Positions 1 through 7,739 of a stretch of 32,226 bases of DNA are shown here, in pieces (the stretch's first letter is position 1; each line of letters begins with the position of its first letter). Made by a program: the position numbers and the translations under genes. Under the pieces are notes generated by a model. That model was not told the DNA's origin and did not search any database. It saw only the letters and a program-made list of their open reading frames with translations. The stretch is from Acidobacteriota bacterium (GTDB lineage Bacteria > Acidobacteriota > Thermoanaerobaculia > UBA5066 > Gp7-AA6), in assembly GCA_020199905.1 (NCBI GenBank), contig JAIVJS010000029.1, forward strand, positions 1-32,226. The letters are read 5' to 3'.

Positions 1-68
1 CATTCCGACCGACGCGACCAGGTCGTCGATTCAGAAGTCAGGGCTGAGTGGATCCGAGGCTGAATGCT

Positions 69-191
69 TCACCCCACGAAGCGGTAGCCGAGTCGGTGCA
101 CCGTCACGATGTGATCGGCGCGGGCCGGGTTATCCTCGATCTTCTGCCTCAGCGATGCGACATGCCCGAACCAGCGGAGCCGACTGGTCAC
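69..191 (-). pseudogene. Response regulator remnant (OmpR-type winged-helix C-terminus)
   Basis: A 40-codon frame opens with GTG inside a GTGA overlap with the kinase stop codon, the usual arrangement of a kinase-regulator operon. It encodes the last part of an OmpR/PhoB winged helix: the recognition-helix stretch [13 protein letters not shown] followed by the wing ending HRLGYRFVG. The receiver domain and most of the DNA-binding domain are absent, yet the start and the C-terminus are joined in frame after about five residues. Inference: the cognate response regulator lost roughly 190 internal residues. It cannot act as a phospho-acceptor. A real 40-residue protein is possible but unlikely. 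Confidence 0.6.
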
Positions 192-2749
192 CGCTCAGCT
201 TCGGCGGCCGGCATAAGCGGGATGCGGAGGGTGAACGTGGACCCCTCCCCCGGAGCGCTCTTCACCTCGAGCGTGCCCCCGGAGGCGCGCACGATCTCGT
301 TCGCGATCCAGAGTCCGAGTCCGAGTCCGCCGAAATGACGGTCGGAGACGGCCCGCTCGAACCGCTCGAAGATGCGTCCCGCGTCCTGAGGCGCGATTCC
401 GATTCCGTGGTCGCGGACGCCGAGGACCGCGTCCGGGCCTTCGGAGCGCAATTCGACGCCTATCGGGCGGCCCTCCCCGTACTTGATCGCGTTGGAGAGG
501 AGGTTCCCCACCACCTGCTCCATGCCGCGGCGGTCCCAGACGCCGACGACCGGCTCCTGGATCCGCAGGTCCAAACGCGAGCCCTTGCGGGCGAGCTCGT
601 CCTCGTGCTGAGCGATCAACTCGCGCGTCAGCCCGGCGAGGTCGAGCTCCTCCGGCTCGATCCGCATCCGCCCCGCGCTCAGCCGGGAGACGTCGAGCAG
701 CTGGTCGATCTGGCGGGACAGGCGCTCGGCAGCCCGCCTGGCCTTTACGGCGATGGCCGCGGTCTCGACGTCCCCGGCGGCGTCGCTCCGGCGCAGGAGC
801 CGATACAGGTCGAGTGAGAGGGTGGTCAGGGGCGTCCTCAGCTCGTGGCCGGCGATCGACAGGAAGTCGTCGCGCAGCCGGACCGCGGCCCCGGCCTCCG
901 CGTAAAGCCGCGCGTTGTCCATGGCGGTCGCGGCGAGGGCGGCCACCCGATGCGCGAGGAGCAGATCCGCGCCGTCGTAACGCCGCCGGGATTCCGCGCT
1001 GACGAATCCGATCGTGCCGAGAACCGTGTCTCTTAGAACGATCGGAACGCAGACGTAGGAGACCATCCCGAGAGAGCGAAGCATTTCCAGGTGCTCGGGG
1101 GACCTGGCCGCCGAGGCGAGCAGGCCGTCCGGGATCTCGCTGATGAGCTCTGCCTCGCCGGTGCGCGCGACCTGAGGGGCGCCCAGCGTGGCGTCCGCGC
1201 CGGCGGGGTACTCCTCGTTCATGCGGCGCGCGAGGTCGACCTTTTCGGGATCCACGTGGGAGATGGCGATCGGATCGAGGCTTCCGTCGTCGCCGACCAG
1301 CTCGACCTGACACCAGTCGCCGATCGTGGGCACCGCGAGGTCCGCCAGCTGGCGAAGCGTGGCCCGCGTGTCGAGGGAGGAGCCGAGCGCGTGGGCGACC
1401 TCGAGAAGGAACCGGTCGGCCTGCTCGGCGCGTTTGCGCGCGGTGATGTCCGTCAGCATCGCGAGGGAGCCGGCGAACCGGCCGTCTGCGTCGAGCACCG
1501 GCGAGGCGGAAACGATCACCCAGAGGGCGGAGCCGTCCTGCCGGCGGAATTGCAGATCGAACTGCTCGCTGATTCCCTCTTGACGGCGCTGCAGGAAAGC
1601 CCGAACCTCCTCCTGCTGCGGTCCGTCGAGGTAGTCGAATACGGTCGTTCCGAGCATCAGATCCGGGCGGGTCCCGAGCATCGCCGCCATCCGGTCGTTC
1701 ACGAAGATCGTTCGTGAGCCCTTGTCGATCCACCACACCCCTTCGTTCGTCGTTTCGAGAATTTTTCGGAACCGGTCCTCGCTTTCGCGGACCAGGTTTT
1801 CAGCCGTGTACCGTTCGACGAAATCCCCGATCTGCCGGCCGAGGGCGTCGACGAACCGAAGGAGGTCTTCGTCCGTCTGGCGCGGTTCCGACGTGAAGAA
1901 CTCGAGGACGGCAATGGAGCCGTCGCGTGTCCGGACGGGAATGGCGAATCCGGTCACGATGCCGGCCGCGCGGGCCGCGTTCTGCCTCGGGAAATTGGGG
2001 TCCTCCGTGACCGCTTCGAGCCATGCGGGCGCTCCATCCCGCCAGACACGTCCCGGCAGGCCCGACCCCGCCGAAAAGGTGCTCTCCCGACTCGAGGCCT
2101 CGAAGGCCCGAAAACGGTCGGGCTCCAGGGACCAGGACGCTTCCCATCGAAGGAGCCGGCCGCCCCCGTCGGGGAGCCAGAGCTGTCCGAATTCCCAGCG
2201 GAGACCTCCGCCGATGGCCGCGAGGAGCTCCGGTCCCGCGTGCTCCAGCGAGCCCGAGCGGGCCAGGATGCTGGTGACGGCGTATTGCGCGGCGCGCCGG
2301 TCCTCGCTGCGCTTTCGATCGGTGATGTCGCGAAGCGCTCCCGTAAAGAGCGGCGCCTCTCCCGCCCCGAGCGGGACTCGCGTGACCGTCAGTTCCACGG
2401 GAAAAAGAGTGCCGTCACGGCGCATCGCGGTGATCTCGATCCGGCGATCGAGGATCGGTCCCTCTCCGGTGCGCAGGTAATGCGCCATGCCGATGCGATG
2501 CCCCTCCCGAAGCGAAGGCGGGACGATCACGGCGCCCATCTCGAGGCCGATCACTTCTGGGCGCGTGTATCCGAAGGTGGTCTCCGCCGCGCGGTTAAAC
2601 TCGACGATCCGCCCGCGGGAATCGATCGTGATGAGGGCATCGAGGGCCGAGTCGAGGATCGCGCGAAGACGCGCATCCGCGGCGGAAACCGAGCGCGAAA
2701 TGAGATCGGTGGCCTCCGGGGGCCCATCGGACTCGTTCTGGGAGGGCAT
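188..2749 (-). CDS. PAS-GAF-PAS-GAF sensor histidine kinase
   Basis: The 853-residue protein has no membrane segment, so it is probably a cytosolic sensor. Order of domains: PAS (about 25-145, ending in the typical DITDRK), GAF (about 152-310), PAS (about 322-440, ending [10 protein letters not shown]), GAF (about 445-615), HisKA with phospho-acceptor His635 in AGHELRTPL, then HATPase with the N box [13 protein letters not shown]1 DHGIGIAP and G2 GLGLGLW. All catalytic boxes are intact. The ATG at 2749 is chosen because the upstream frame up to 3058 runs antisense through the sigma factor gene and lacks homology-like content. The start overlaps the presumed start of the divergent ECF gene, so the two share a control region. 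The 3' neighbour is only a fragment of its response regulator, so the natural output partner may be gone. Confidence 0.93.
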   Translation of the reverse strand: MPSQNESDGPPEATDLISRSVSAADARLRAILDSALDALITIDSRGRIVEFNRAAETTFGYTRPEVIGLEMGAVIVPPSLREGHRIGMAHYLRTGEGPILDRRIEITAMRRDGTLFPVELTVTRVPLGAGEAPLFTGALRDITDRKRSEDRRAAQYAVTSILARSGSLEHAGPELLAAIGGGLRWEFGQLWLPDGGGRLLRWEASWSLEPDRFRAFEASSRESTFSAGSGLPGRVWRDGAPAWLEAVTEDPNFPRQNAARAAGIVTGFAIPVRTRDGSIAVLEFFTSEPRQTDEDLLRFVDALGRQIGDFVERYTAENLVRESEDRFRKILETTNEGVWWIDKGSRTIFVNDRMAAMLGTRPDLMLGTTVFDYLDGPQQEEVRAFLQRRQEGISEQFDLQFRRQDGSALWVIVSASPVLDADGRFAGSLAMLTDITARKRAEQADRFLLEVAHALGSSLDTRATLRQLADLAVPTIGDWCQVELVGDDGSLDPIAISHVDPEKVDLARRMNEEYPAGADATLGAPQVARTGEAELISEIPDGLLASAARSPEHLEMLRSLGMVSYVCVPIVLRDTVLGTIGFVSAESRRRYDGADLLLAHRVAALAATAMDNARLYAEAGAAVRLRDDFLSIAGHELRTPLTTLSLDLYRLLRRSDAAGDVETAAIAVKARRAAERLSRQIDQLLDVSRLSAGRMRIEPEELDLAGLTRELIAQHEDELARKGSRLDLRIQEPVVGVWDRRGMEQVVGNLLSNAIKYGEGRPIGVELRSEGPDAVLGVRDHGIGIAPQDAGRIFERFERAVSDRHFGGLGLGLWIANEIVRASGGTLEVKSAPGEGSTFTLRIPLMPAAEAER

Positions 2750-3731
2750 GGGCCCGCGATTATCTCCGACCGTTCGGGTCGCCAACTTGACAGGGGCGTG
2801 GACCCGGCGGGACGATCGCCGTGCATTGCCCGAAATTCCGGAAGCCCTCGCGGGAAGCCCTGTTCCCGATCCAGCCGCGCTCGCCCGGCGGGACGAGCAG
2901 GCCTGGGCGACGCTCCTGGACGCGCAGGGGCCGCGGCTGCTCGCCGTGGCTCGAAGGCTCCTTCGCGACGAGGACGCGGCGCGCGATTGTCTGCAGAACG
3001 CCTTCGTCCAGGCCCTGCGGAACGTCCATCGCTTCGAAGGACGTTCTTCCATCGGCACCTGGCTTCACCGCATCGTCGTGAACACGGCGCTCCTGACGCT
3101 GCGGTCCCGCCGGCGAAAACCGGAAGAATCTCTCGATCCTCTCCTTCCCGTGTTCGACCGGTCCGGGTACCGCATGCCCGTCGGCCCGGTGGGACGCACG
3201 CCGGAGGAGATCGCGTCCGGGGGGGAAGCGAAGGAGCTCGTCCAGTCCGCCATCGACCTCCTTCCGGAGTCCTATCGGACCGTGGTGATCCTGCGCGACC
3301 TCGAGGACCTTTCGGGGCAGGAGGTCGCGGAGCTCCTCGAGACGACGCCCAATGCGGTGAAGGTGCGGCTGCACCGCGCGCATTCGGCGCTGAAGACCCT
3401 GCTCGAGATGCCGAAGGAACGGATTCGCATCTCCCGAGTTCGCGAGGTCGGCCGCTGGGTCCTGGGCGCGCCGGCCCGCGCGATCCCGCTCGTCATCACC
3501 TGCCGGCAATTCGAGGACTTCGTGGTCGACTTTCTGAAGGGGTCGCTGCCTCCGGGGCCGAGGCGGCTCTTCGAGATCCATCTGCGCACCTGCCACGAAT
3601 GCCGCCAGTACCTCGCCCGCTACCGGCAGACTCTCGCTCTCAGCCTGACGCTTCGAGACGAGCCGCTTCTTTCGGACATTCCGCGGGGGCTGCTTCGCGC
3701 GATCGCGGGCGCCATTCAGCGCGAGGTTTGA
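2748..3731 (+). CDS. ECF-family RNA polymerase sigma factor with C-terminal zinc-finger-like domain
   Basis: Sigma region 2 is clear (EQAWATLLDAQGPRLLAVAR, then DCLQNAFVQALRN and GTWLHRIVVNTA), as is region 4 (LPESYRTVVILRDLEDLSGQEVAEL, NAVKVRLHRAHSAL). After region 4 comes an extra segment of about 100 residues with Cys252, His278, Cys282 and Cys285 (HLRTCHEC), resembling the HxxxCxxC zinc site of ZAS-type anti-sigma factors. A sigma factor carrying its own zinc-binding domain may be controlled in cis or by redox/metal state (inference). The start is uncertain: ATG 2748 has a GGAGG only 2 nt upstream, while an in-frame TTG at 2787 is an alternative. It is divergent from the histidine kinase. 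Confidence 0.88.
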   Translation: MGPRLSPTVRVANLTGAWTRRDDRRALPEIPEALAGSPVPDPAALARRDEQAWATLLDAQGPRLLAVARRLLRDEDAARDCLQNAFVQALRNVHRFEGRSSIGTWLHRIVVNTALLTLRSRRRKPEESLDPLLPVFDRSGYRMPVGPVGRTPEEIASGGEAKELVQSAIDLLPESYRTVVILRDLEDLSGQEVAELLETTPNAVKVRLHRAHSALKTLLEMPKERIRISRVREVGRWVLGAPARAIPLVITCRQFEDFVVDFLKGSLPPGPRRLFEIHLRTCHECRQYLARYRQTLALSLTLRDEPLLSDIPRGLLRAIAGAIQREV

Positions 3732-3816
3732 CCCCTTCGGCGTCGTCACCCGACACGGCGTAGCCGCAGGCCGCTTCGGCGGATACACTTCGCCGAGTCT
3801 GCCGGAGGGAGGAAGT

Positions 3817-4737
3817 ATGCGTTCGAGAATCTTGCTCGCCGCCGTGGCATTCGCCGTTTTCATGGGGCCCGCCGTCCACGCCCAGGAGCGCCGGTCCGGC
3901 GAGATCGGCATCACCGTCTTCGAGGACCCCGGCTATCGCGGACGTAACGCGACGTTTCGGGACGACGTCTCGGATTTGAGCGACTACCACTTGAATGACC
4001 GGGTCTCGAGCTTCCGGATCGCGCGCGGCGAGTACTGGGAGGTCTGCGAGCACAAGGACTTTCGTGGTCGCTGCGCGGTCTTTTCCTCCGACGAGCCGGA
4101 TCTGCGTCGGGTGTCGTGGGACGAGCAGATCACCTCGCTGCGGCGAGTCCGGCGCGGTCGCGGAGGAGAGGAGGGCCCGCGAAGGGACTATCCCGCACCG
4201 GAGGGCCGCTTCGGCCTCGTTTTGTACGAAGAGGAGAATTTCCGAGGCGATGGACGCGAGATCGACCGCGAGGATCCGAACGTCGCCGATTTCGGAAGCC
4301 GAGCGTCGAGCCTCAACGTTTCGCGCGGCAGCTGGGAGATCTGCGACCGGCCGGACTTCCGCGGCCGCTGCGTGGTGGTGTCGGGAGAGGTTCCGTCCCT
4401 CCGCGCGTATGGGATGCAGAACCGGATCGCATCGGCGCGGCCGATCCGCCGCGAGCGGGAATCGCCTTCAGACGCCCCTCCGCGACTGATCCTCCACTCT
4501 CGTCCGAACTTTCGAGGAGACGCGAGGGAGCTGACGGGCCCGGACGACGAAATCTCGGATTTCAACGACCGCGCGCAGAGCGCCACGGTCGAGGGGGGCG
4601 CCTGGGAGGTCTGCGAGCACGCGAGGTTCCGGGGCCGGTGCGTGACGCTCCGAACGAGCGTTCCGGATCTGAGCGCTTACGGTCTGCGGGACGCCATCAC
4701 GTCGGCGCGGCCGGTGTCCGGCGATCCGCGGAGGTGA
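3817..4737 (+). CDS. Secreted triple beta/gamma-crystallin domain protein
   Basis: A signal peptide (RSRILLAAVAFAVFMGP, cleavage near VHAQ) precedes three beta/gamma-crystallin domains at about 30-112, 131-212 and 223-302. Six Greek-key signatures alternate: FEDPGYRGR, CEHKDFRGRC, YEEENFRGD, CDRPDFRGRC, HSRPNFRGD and CEHARFRGRC. The first domain has a canonical calcium loop (NDRVSS); the equivalent loops in the others are degenerate (for example NDRAQS, RDAITS). The even-numbered motifs carry cysteines at matching places, which suggests one disulfide per domain. A strong ribosome site (GGAGGGAGGAAGT) sits directly before ATG. Members of this family are stable, often calcium-binding extracytoplasmic proteins; the ligand and role here are unknown. 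Confidence 0.9.
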   Translation: MRSRILLAAVAFAVFMGPAVHAQERRSGEIGITVFEDPGYRGRNATFRDDVSDLSDYHLNDRVSSFRIARGEYWEVCEHKDFRGRCAVFSSDEPDLRRVSWDEQITSLRRVRRGRGGEEGPRRDYPAPEGRFGLVLYEEENFRGDGREIDREDPNVADFGSRASSLNVSRGSWEICDRPDFRGRCVVVSGEVPSLRAYGMQNRIASARPIRRERESPSDAPPRLILHSRPNFRGDARELTGPDDEISDFNDRAQSATVEGGAWEVCEHARFRGRCVTLRTSVPDLSAYGLRDAITSARPVSGDPRR

Positions 4738-4745
4738 GCGCGCCG

Positions 4746-4771
4746 TTAGTGTATAATAAAGACCTGACCCC
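4746..4771 (+). repeat. 26-bp direct repeat, left copy
   Basis: Identical over 26 bp to 5721-5746. It begins TTAGTGTATAATAAAG and ends ACCTGACCCC. It contains TATAAT and lies 2 bp before the TTG start of the transposase gene. It probably marks one end of the RAYT element, or a dispersed element that this transposase acts on. Confidence 0.9.
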
Positions 4772-4773
4772 AG

Positions 4774-5724
4774 TTGGCTAGGCCTCTTCGGCTCGATTTT
4801 CCGGGGGCGGTTCATCACGTGATGGCCCGCGGGCACGAGCGCGGTACCGTCTTTCGCGACGATGCGGATCGCGCCCGATGGCTCGAGCTGCTCGGCCTCG
4901 TTCGGGATCAGGCGGAGTGGGAAGTTCACGCGTACTGCCTGATGGGCAACCACTATCACCTGCTGGTCGAGACGCCGGAGGCCGGCCTGTCCGCGGGACT
5001 CCACGATCTGAATTCCCGGTTCGCGCAGTGGTTCAACCGCCGGCACAGGCGGCGAGGGCACCTGTTCGAGGGGCGGTTTCGCGGGATCCTCGTGCAGAAG
5101 GACGCGCATCTGCTGGAGCTCGCGCGATACGTCGTGTTGAACCCCGTCCGGGCAGGCGTCGCATCGGGCGCGGGCGACTGGCGCTGGAGCAGCTATCGCG
5201 CCACCGCCGGGCTCGCGCCAAAGCCCGACTGGCTCTCCGTCGACTGGACCCTCGGGCAGCTCGCGTCGAGCCGGAAGGTGGCGCGGGCGGCCTATCGCCG
5301 CTTCGTGGCCGAGGGCAAGGGAGTGCCGTCCCCCCTGGACGAGGTGCAGCGCCAGGCTTATCTCGGAGACGAGGCCTTTCTCAAGGAGGTCGTCCGGCGC
5401 CTGGGCGAGCAGCAGCGGTCCGACGAGATTCCGCTGCGGGATCGCCGACCCGCGGGACCCTCGCTCGACAGAATCCGCGGCGCCGTCGCGAAGGAATGGG
5501 GCGTCCCCGCCGCGGATCTATCGCGGAACCGGGGCGCGGAGCCCAAGATCGCGGCGATTTACCTCTCCCGGCGCCTGACGCGGATGAAGGTCTTTGAAGT
5601 CGGGGAGGCATTCGGCGTGCGGTCGGCCCGCGTCAGCAACGTGATCCGGCAGGTCGAGGAGGATCCGAGGTCCCGCCTGGCGGTTCGGATCCGCCGCGTC
5701 GAAAGAAGACTGATCAGTTCTTAG
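4774..5724 (+). CDS. REP-associated tyrosine transposase (Y1/IS200-like, RAYT)
   Basis: 316 residues. The N-terminal Y1 transposase domain opens with ARPLRLDFPGAVHHVMARG, has the HUH metal motif NHYH (His60, His62) in GNHYHLLVETP, and a candidate nucleophilic Tyr119 in LARYVVLNPVRAG. The C-terminal part (about 225-300) resembles the DnaA domain IV/Trp-repressor-like helix-turn-helix often found in this family (AIYLSRRLTRMKVFEVGEAFGV). The start is TTG where relatives usually have ATG, 2 bp after the left direct repeat. The TAG stop is formed by the first bases of the right repeat. Enzymes of this type cleave and join single-stranded DNA at REP-like hairpins. The catalytic residues look intact, so it may be active. 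Confidence 0.92.
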   Translation: MARPLRLDFPGAVHHVMARGHERGTVFRDDADRARWLELLGLVRDQAEWEVHAYCLMGNHYHLLVETPEAGLSAGLHDLNSRFAQWFNRRHRRRGHLFEGRFRGILVQKDAHLLELARYVVLNPVRAGVASGAGDWRWSSYRATAGLAPKPDWLSVDWTLGQLASSRKVARAAYRRFVAEGKGVPSPLDEVQRQAYLGDEAFLKEVVRRLGEQQRSDEIPLRDRRPAGPSLDRIRGAVAKEWGVPAADLSRNRGAEPKIAAIYLSRRLTRMKVFEVGEAFGVRSARVSNVIRQVEEDPRSRLAVRIRRVERRLISS

Positions 5725-5746
5725 TGTATAATAAAGACCTGACCCC
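5721..5746 (+). repeat. 26-bp direct repeat, right copy
   Basis: Perfect copy of 4746-4771. It supplies the transposase stop codon (TAG, 5722-5724) and the GTG (5724) that opens the frame of the following flavoprotein gene. A 10-bp palindrome, ACTGATCAGT, lies just upstream at 5709-5718. Confidence 0.9.
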
Positions 5747-6878
5747 GATAAATCGGCGGGCGTGGTTGCGGTCGGCGGCGGCGGCGGTGGTGGCCGCGGG
5801 GTGCCGGACGGCGCGGCCGGTGCGGGGAGGGCGGGCGCCGGTCTCTCCGGCGGAGGGATGCGCTCTTCCGCCGGTCAGGGTTTCTGCGGATCGGGAGATA
5901 CGCACCATCGCGGGGCTTCGTCCCTATCGGCCGTCGGGCTTCGTCGTGCGCGCCGAAAAAGCGGGCGACGCGCTGATCATCCACAACTACGGTCACGGAG
6001 GCGGCGGCATCACCCTGTCCTGGGGGACGGCGCGCCTGGCGGTGGACCTGTTGCCGCCCGGATTTCATGGGCCGGCGGGCGTCCTCGGCTGCGGGGTCGT
6101 GGGACTCGCGACCGCGCGGCTGCTCCAGGAGGCGGGCCTCCCGGTCACCATCTACGCGAAGGAGTTGCCTCCGAATACGACGTCGAACGTCGCCGGGGGC
6201 CAGTGGTTCCCCTTTTTCGTCTCGGACTCGCGCCGTCGCACCCCCGAGTTCCAGCGGCAGCTCGTCGCCGCGTCGGAGTTCGCGTACCGCCGGTTCCAGA
6301 TCCTCGTCGGATCGCGGTATGGCGTGCGATGGATTCGAAACTTCGTGGTCGGGAACGAACCGCCTCCGGACACCGGTCTCCTGGGATTGCAGAGTCCTTT
6401 GCGCCATCTGCTTCCGGAGCTCAGGGACCTCTCGCCTTCGGAGCATCCATTCACGGGCTCCGCCTCCGTCCGTCAGTTCGACGGGATGCTGATCGAGCCG
6501 CCGATCTACCTGGCGGCGATGCTCGACGACGTCCGGGCGGCGGGCGCCGTGATCCGGGTCGGAGAGGTATTCGACCGACAGGCGCTGATGGCGCTGCCGG
6601 AAAAGGTTTTTTTCAACTGCACCGGCCTCGGCGCGAAGGCCCTCTTCGGCGACGAGGAGCTCATTCCGTTGAAGGGCCAGCTCACCTTCCTGCTCCCGCA
6701 GCCCGAGGTGAACTACGCCACCATGCACGGCGAGTTCTACATGTTCCCCCGGTCCGACGGGATCCTCCTCGGGGGAACGCACGAGAGCGGCAACTGGTCG
6801 CTCGAGCCGGACCTCGCGGCGAAGGAACGCATCCTCCGGGGCCACCGGGAGTTCTTCGAGACGTTGCGGGCCTGCTGA
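5724..6878 (+). CDS. FAD-dependent oxidoreductase, D-amino acid oxidase type, Tat lipoprotein-like signal
   Basis: 384 residues. A twin-arginine signal with lipobox (NRRAWLRS...VVAAGC) is followed by the DAO signatures in an unusual order: GLRPYRPSG (64-72) and IHNYGHGG (86-93), which end ordinary D-amino acid oxidases, come first. Then follows the FAD Rossmann motif GVLGCGVVGLATARLL (119 on), which ordinary members have at the N-terminus. The protein ends just after LLGGTHESGNW, where a normal DAO would continue into GLRP. It is therefore circularly permuted. The only in-frame start before the signal is a GTG inside the direct repeat; an ATA stands exactly where an ATG (M-N-R-R) would be expected. 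Likely membrane-anchored or periplasmic oxidation of an amine or amino acid; substrate unknown. Confidence 0.85.
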   Translation: MYNKDLTPINRRAWLRSAAAAVVAAGCRTARPVRGGRAPVSPAEGCALPPVRVSADREIRTIAGLRPYRPSGFVVRAEKAGDALIIHNYGHGGGGITLSWGTARLAVDLLPPGFHGPAGVLGCGVVGLATARLLQEAGLPVTIYAKELPPNTTSNVAGGQWFPFFVSDSRRRTPEFQRQLVAASEFAYRRFQILVGSRYGVRWIRNFVVGNEPPPDTGLLGLQSPLRHLLPELRDLSPSEHPFTGSASVRQFDGMLIEPPIYLAAMLDDVRAAGAVIRVGEVFDRQALMALPEKVFFNCTGLGAKALFGDEELIPLKGQLTFLLPQPEVNYATMHGEFYMFPRSDGILLGGTHESGNWSLEPDLAAKERILRGHREFFETLRAC

Positions 6879-7010
6879 GCCGTCTCGTCCCGGGGGGGCC
6901 GGACTCACTCCGGCGGCATGAGTCTTGATTAGTGCCTTATGCGCTCCGGCGAGGGGCGGCTCCTTCGGTTCGGTACCGCACATCTCTCGAATTTCTGGAG
7001 GCGGTCGCGC

Positions 7011-7739
7011 GTGAGCACGGTGAATGGACAGGTCTCGCCCCGGGTGGTTCGCATTCGATCGGCAAAGGGTCTTTCCCGCGCGGCGGTGGAAATGGCGGAC
7101 GCGGCATTCCGGGACTTCGTCGAGGACCCCCGGTTTTCCTGCCTGGCGGGGAAGGGCGTGGTGCGTCAGAACGGATATCGAATCGGGGTGTACGGGAGGC
7201 TCGGCGCCCCCGAGGCTTCCAGCGCCCTCTCAGAAGACCTCGCGTCCTTTTCCAGCGAAGACGCGGACGACCCGAGCGGATTTTCCGCTTTTGTCGCGAT
7301 CTTTCCCGATACCCCCGCGGGAAGTGAGAGCGACTTCGAGACGCGGCTCTGGCAGCAGCTCCAGGGCCTTCATGAGCTCGACGATCCGGAATCGGGGTGG
7401 GATCCCCGGGTGAGCGACGATCCCGGGAACCCGCACTTCTCGTTCAGCTACGCGGGCCGGGCGTATTTCGTGGTCGGCCTGCACCCCCAAAGCTCCCGTC
7501 TGGCGCGGCGCTTTCGATGGCCGGCCCTCGTCTTCAACCCGCACGCGCAGTTCGAGCGCCTTCGGGCCTCCGGGCATTTCGAGCGTCTCCAGCACGCCAT
7601 CCGCGATCGAGAGATGGCCCTTCAGGGGAGCTTGAATCCCAATCTCGCGGATTTCGGAGAGCGCTCCGAAGCGCGCCAGTACTCCGGGCGCGCTACGGAA
7701 TCGGAGTGGCGGTGCCCCTTTTCGAAGAAGAGCGGATGA
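7011..7739 (+). CDS. YqcI/YcgG (GntA-like) heme-dependent guanidino N-hydroxylase family protein
   Basis: 242 residues from the GTG at 7011, which follows a GGAGG 9 nt upstream; an ATG at 6939 is an alternative without a good ribosome site. Family signatures: FSCLAGKGVVR near the N-terminus, FETRLWQQLQGLHELD, DDPGNPHFSFSYAGRAYFVVGLHP, ALVFNPHAQFERLR, and the C-terminal WRCPF. Known relatives such as GntA are heme enzymes that N-hydroxylate arginine-like guanidino groups. The stop overlaps the next gene's start (ATGA), so it is coupled to a DUF1989 protein. The substrate here is inferred, not shown. Confidence 0.82.
   Translation: MSTVNGQVSPRVVRIRSAKGLSRAAVEMADAAFRDFVEDPRFSCLAGKGVVRQNGYRIGVYGRLGAPEASSALSEDLASFSSEDADDPSGFSAFVAIFPDTPAGSESDFETRLWQQLQGLHELDDPESGWDPRVSDDPGNPHFSFSYAGRAYFVVGLHPQSSRLARRFRWPALVFNPHAQFERLRASGHFERLQHAIRDREMALQGSLNPNLADFGERSEARQYSGRATESEWRCPFSKKSG

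Noticed and set aside
1..68. Possible gene start at the left edge (minus-strand ATG at 3)
   Set aside because: No sequence beyond the ATG is available and no clear ribosome site precedes it.
2787..2792. TTGACA as a -35 box for the sigma factor gene
   Set aside because: No matching -10 box at 17 bp and no in-frame start just downstream; it lies within the probable coding region.
5709..5718. Palindrome ACTGATCAGT as a REP hairpin
   Set aside because: Only 10 bp, within the coding end of the transposase gene, and no counterpart near the left repeat.
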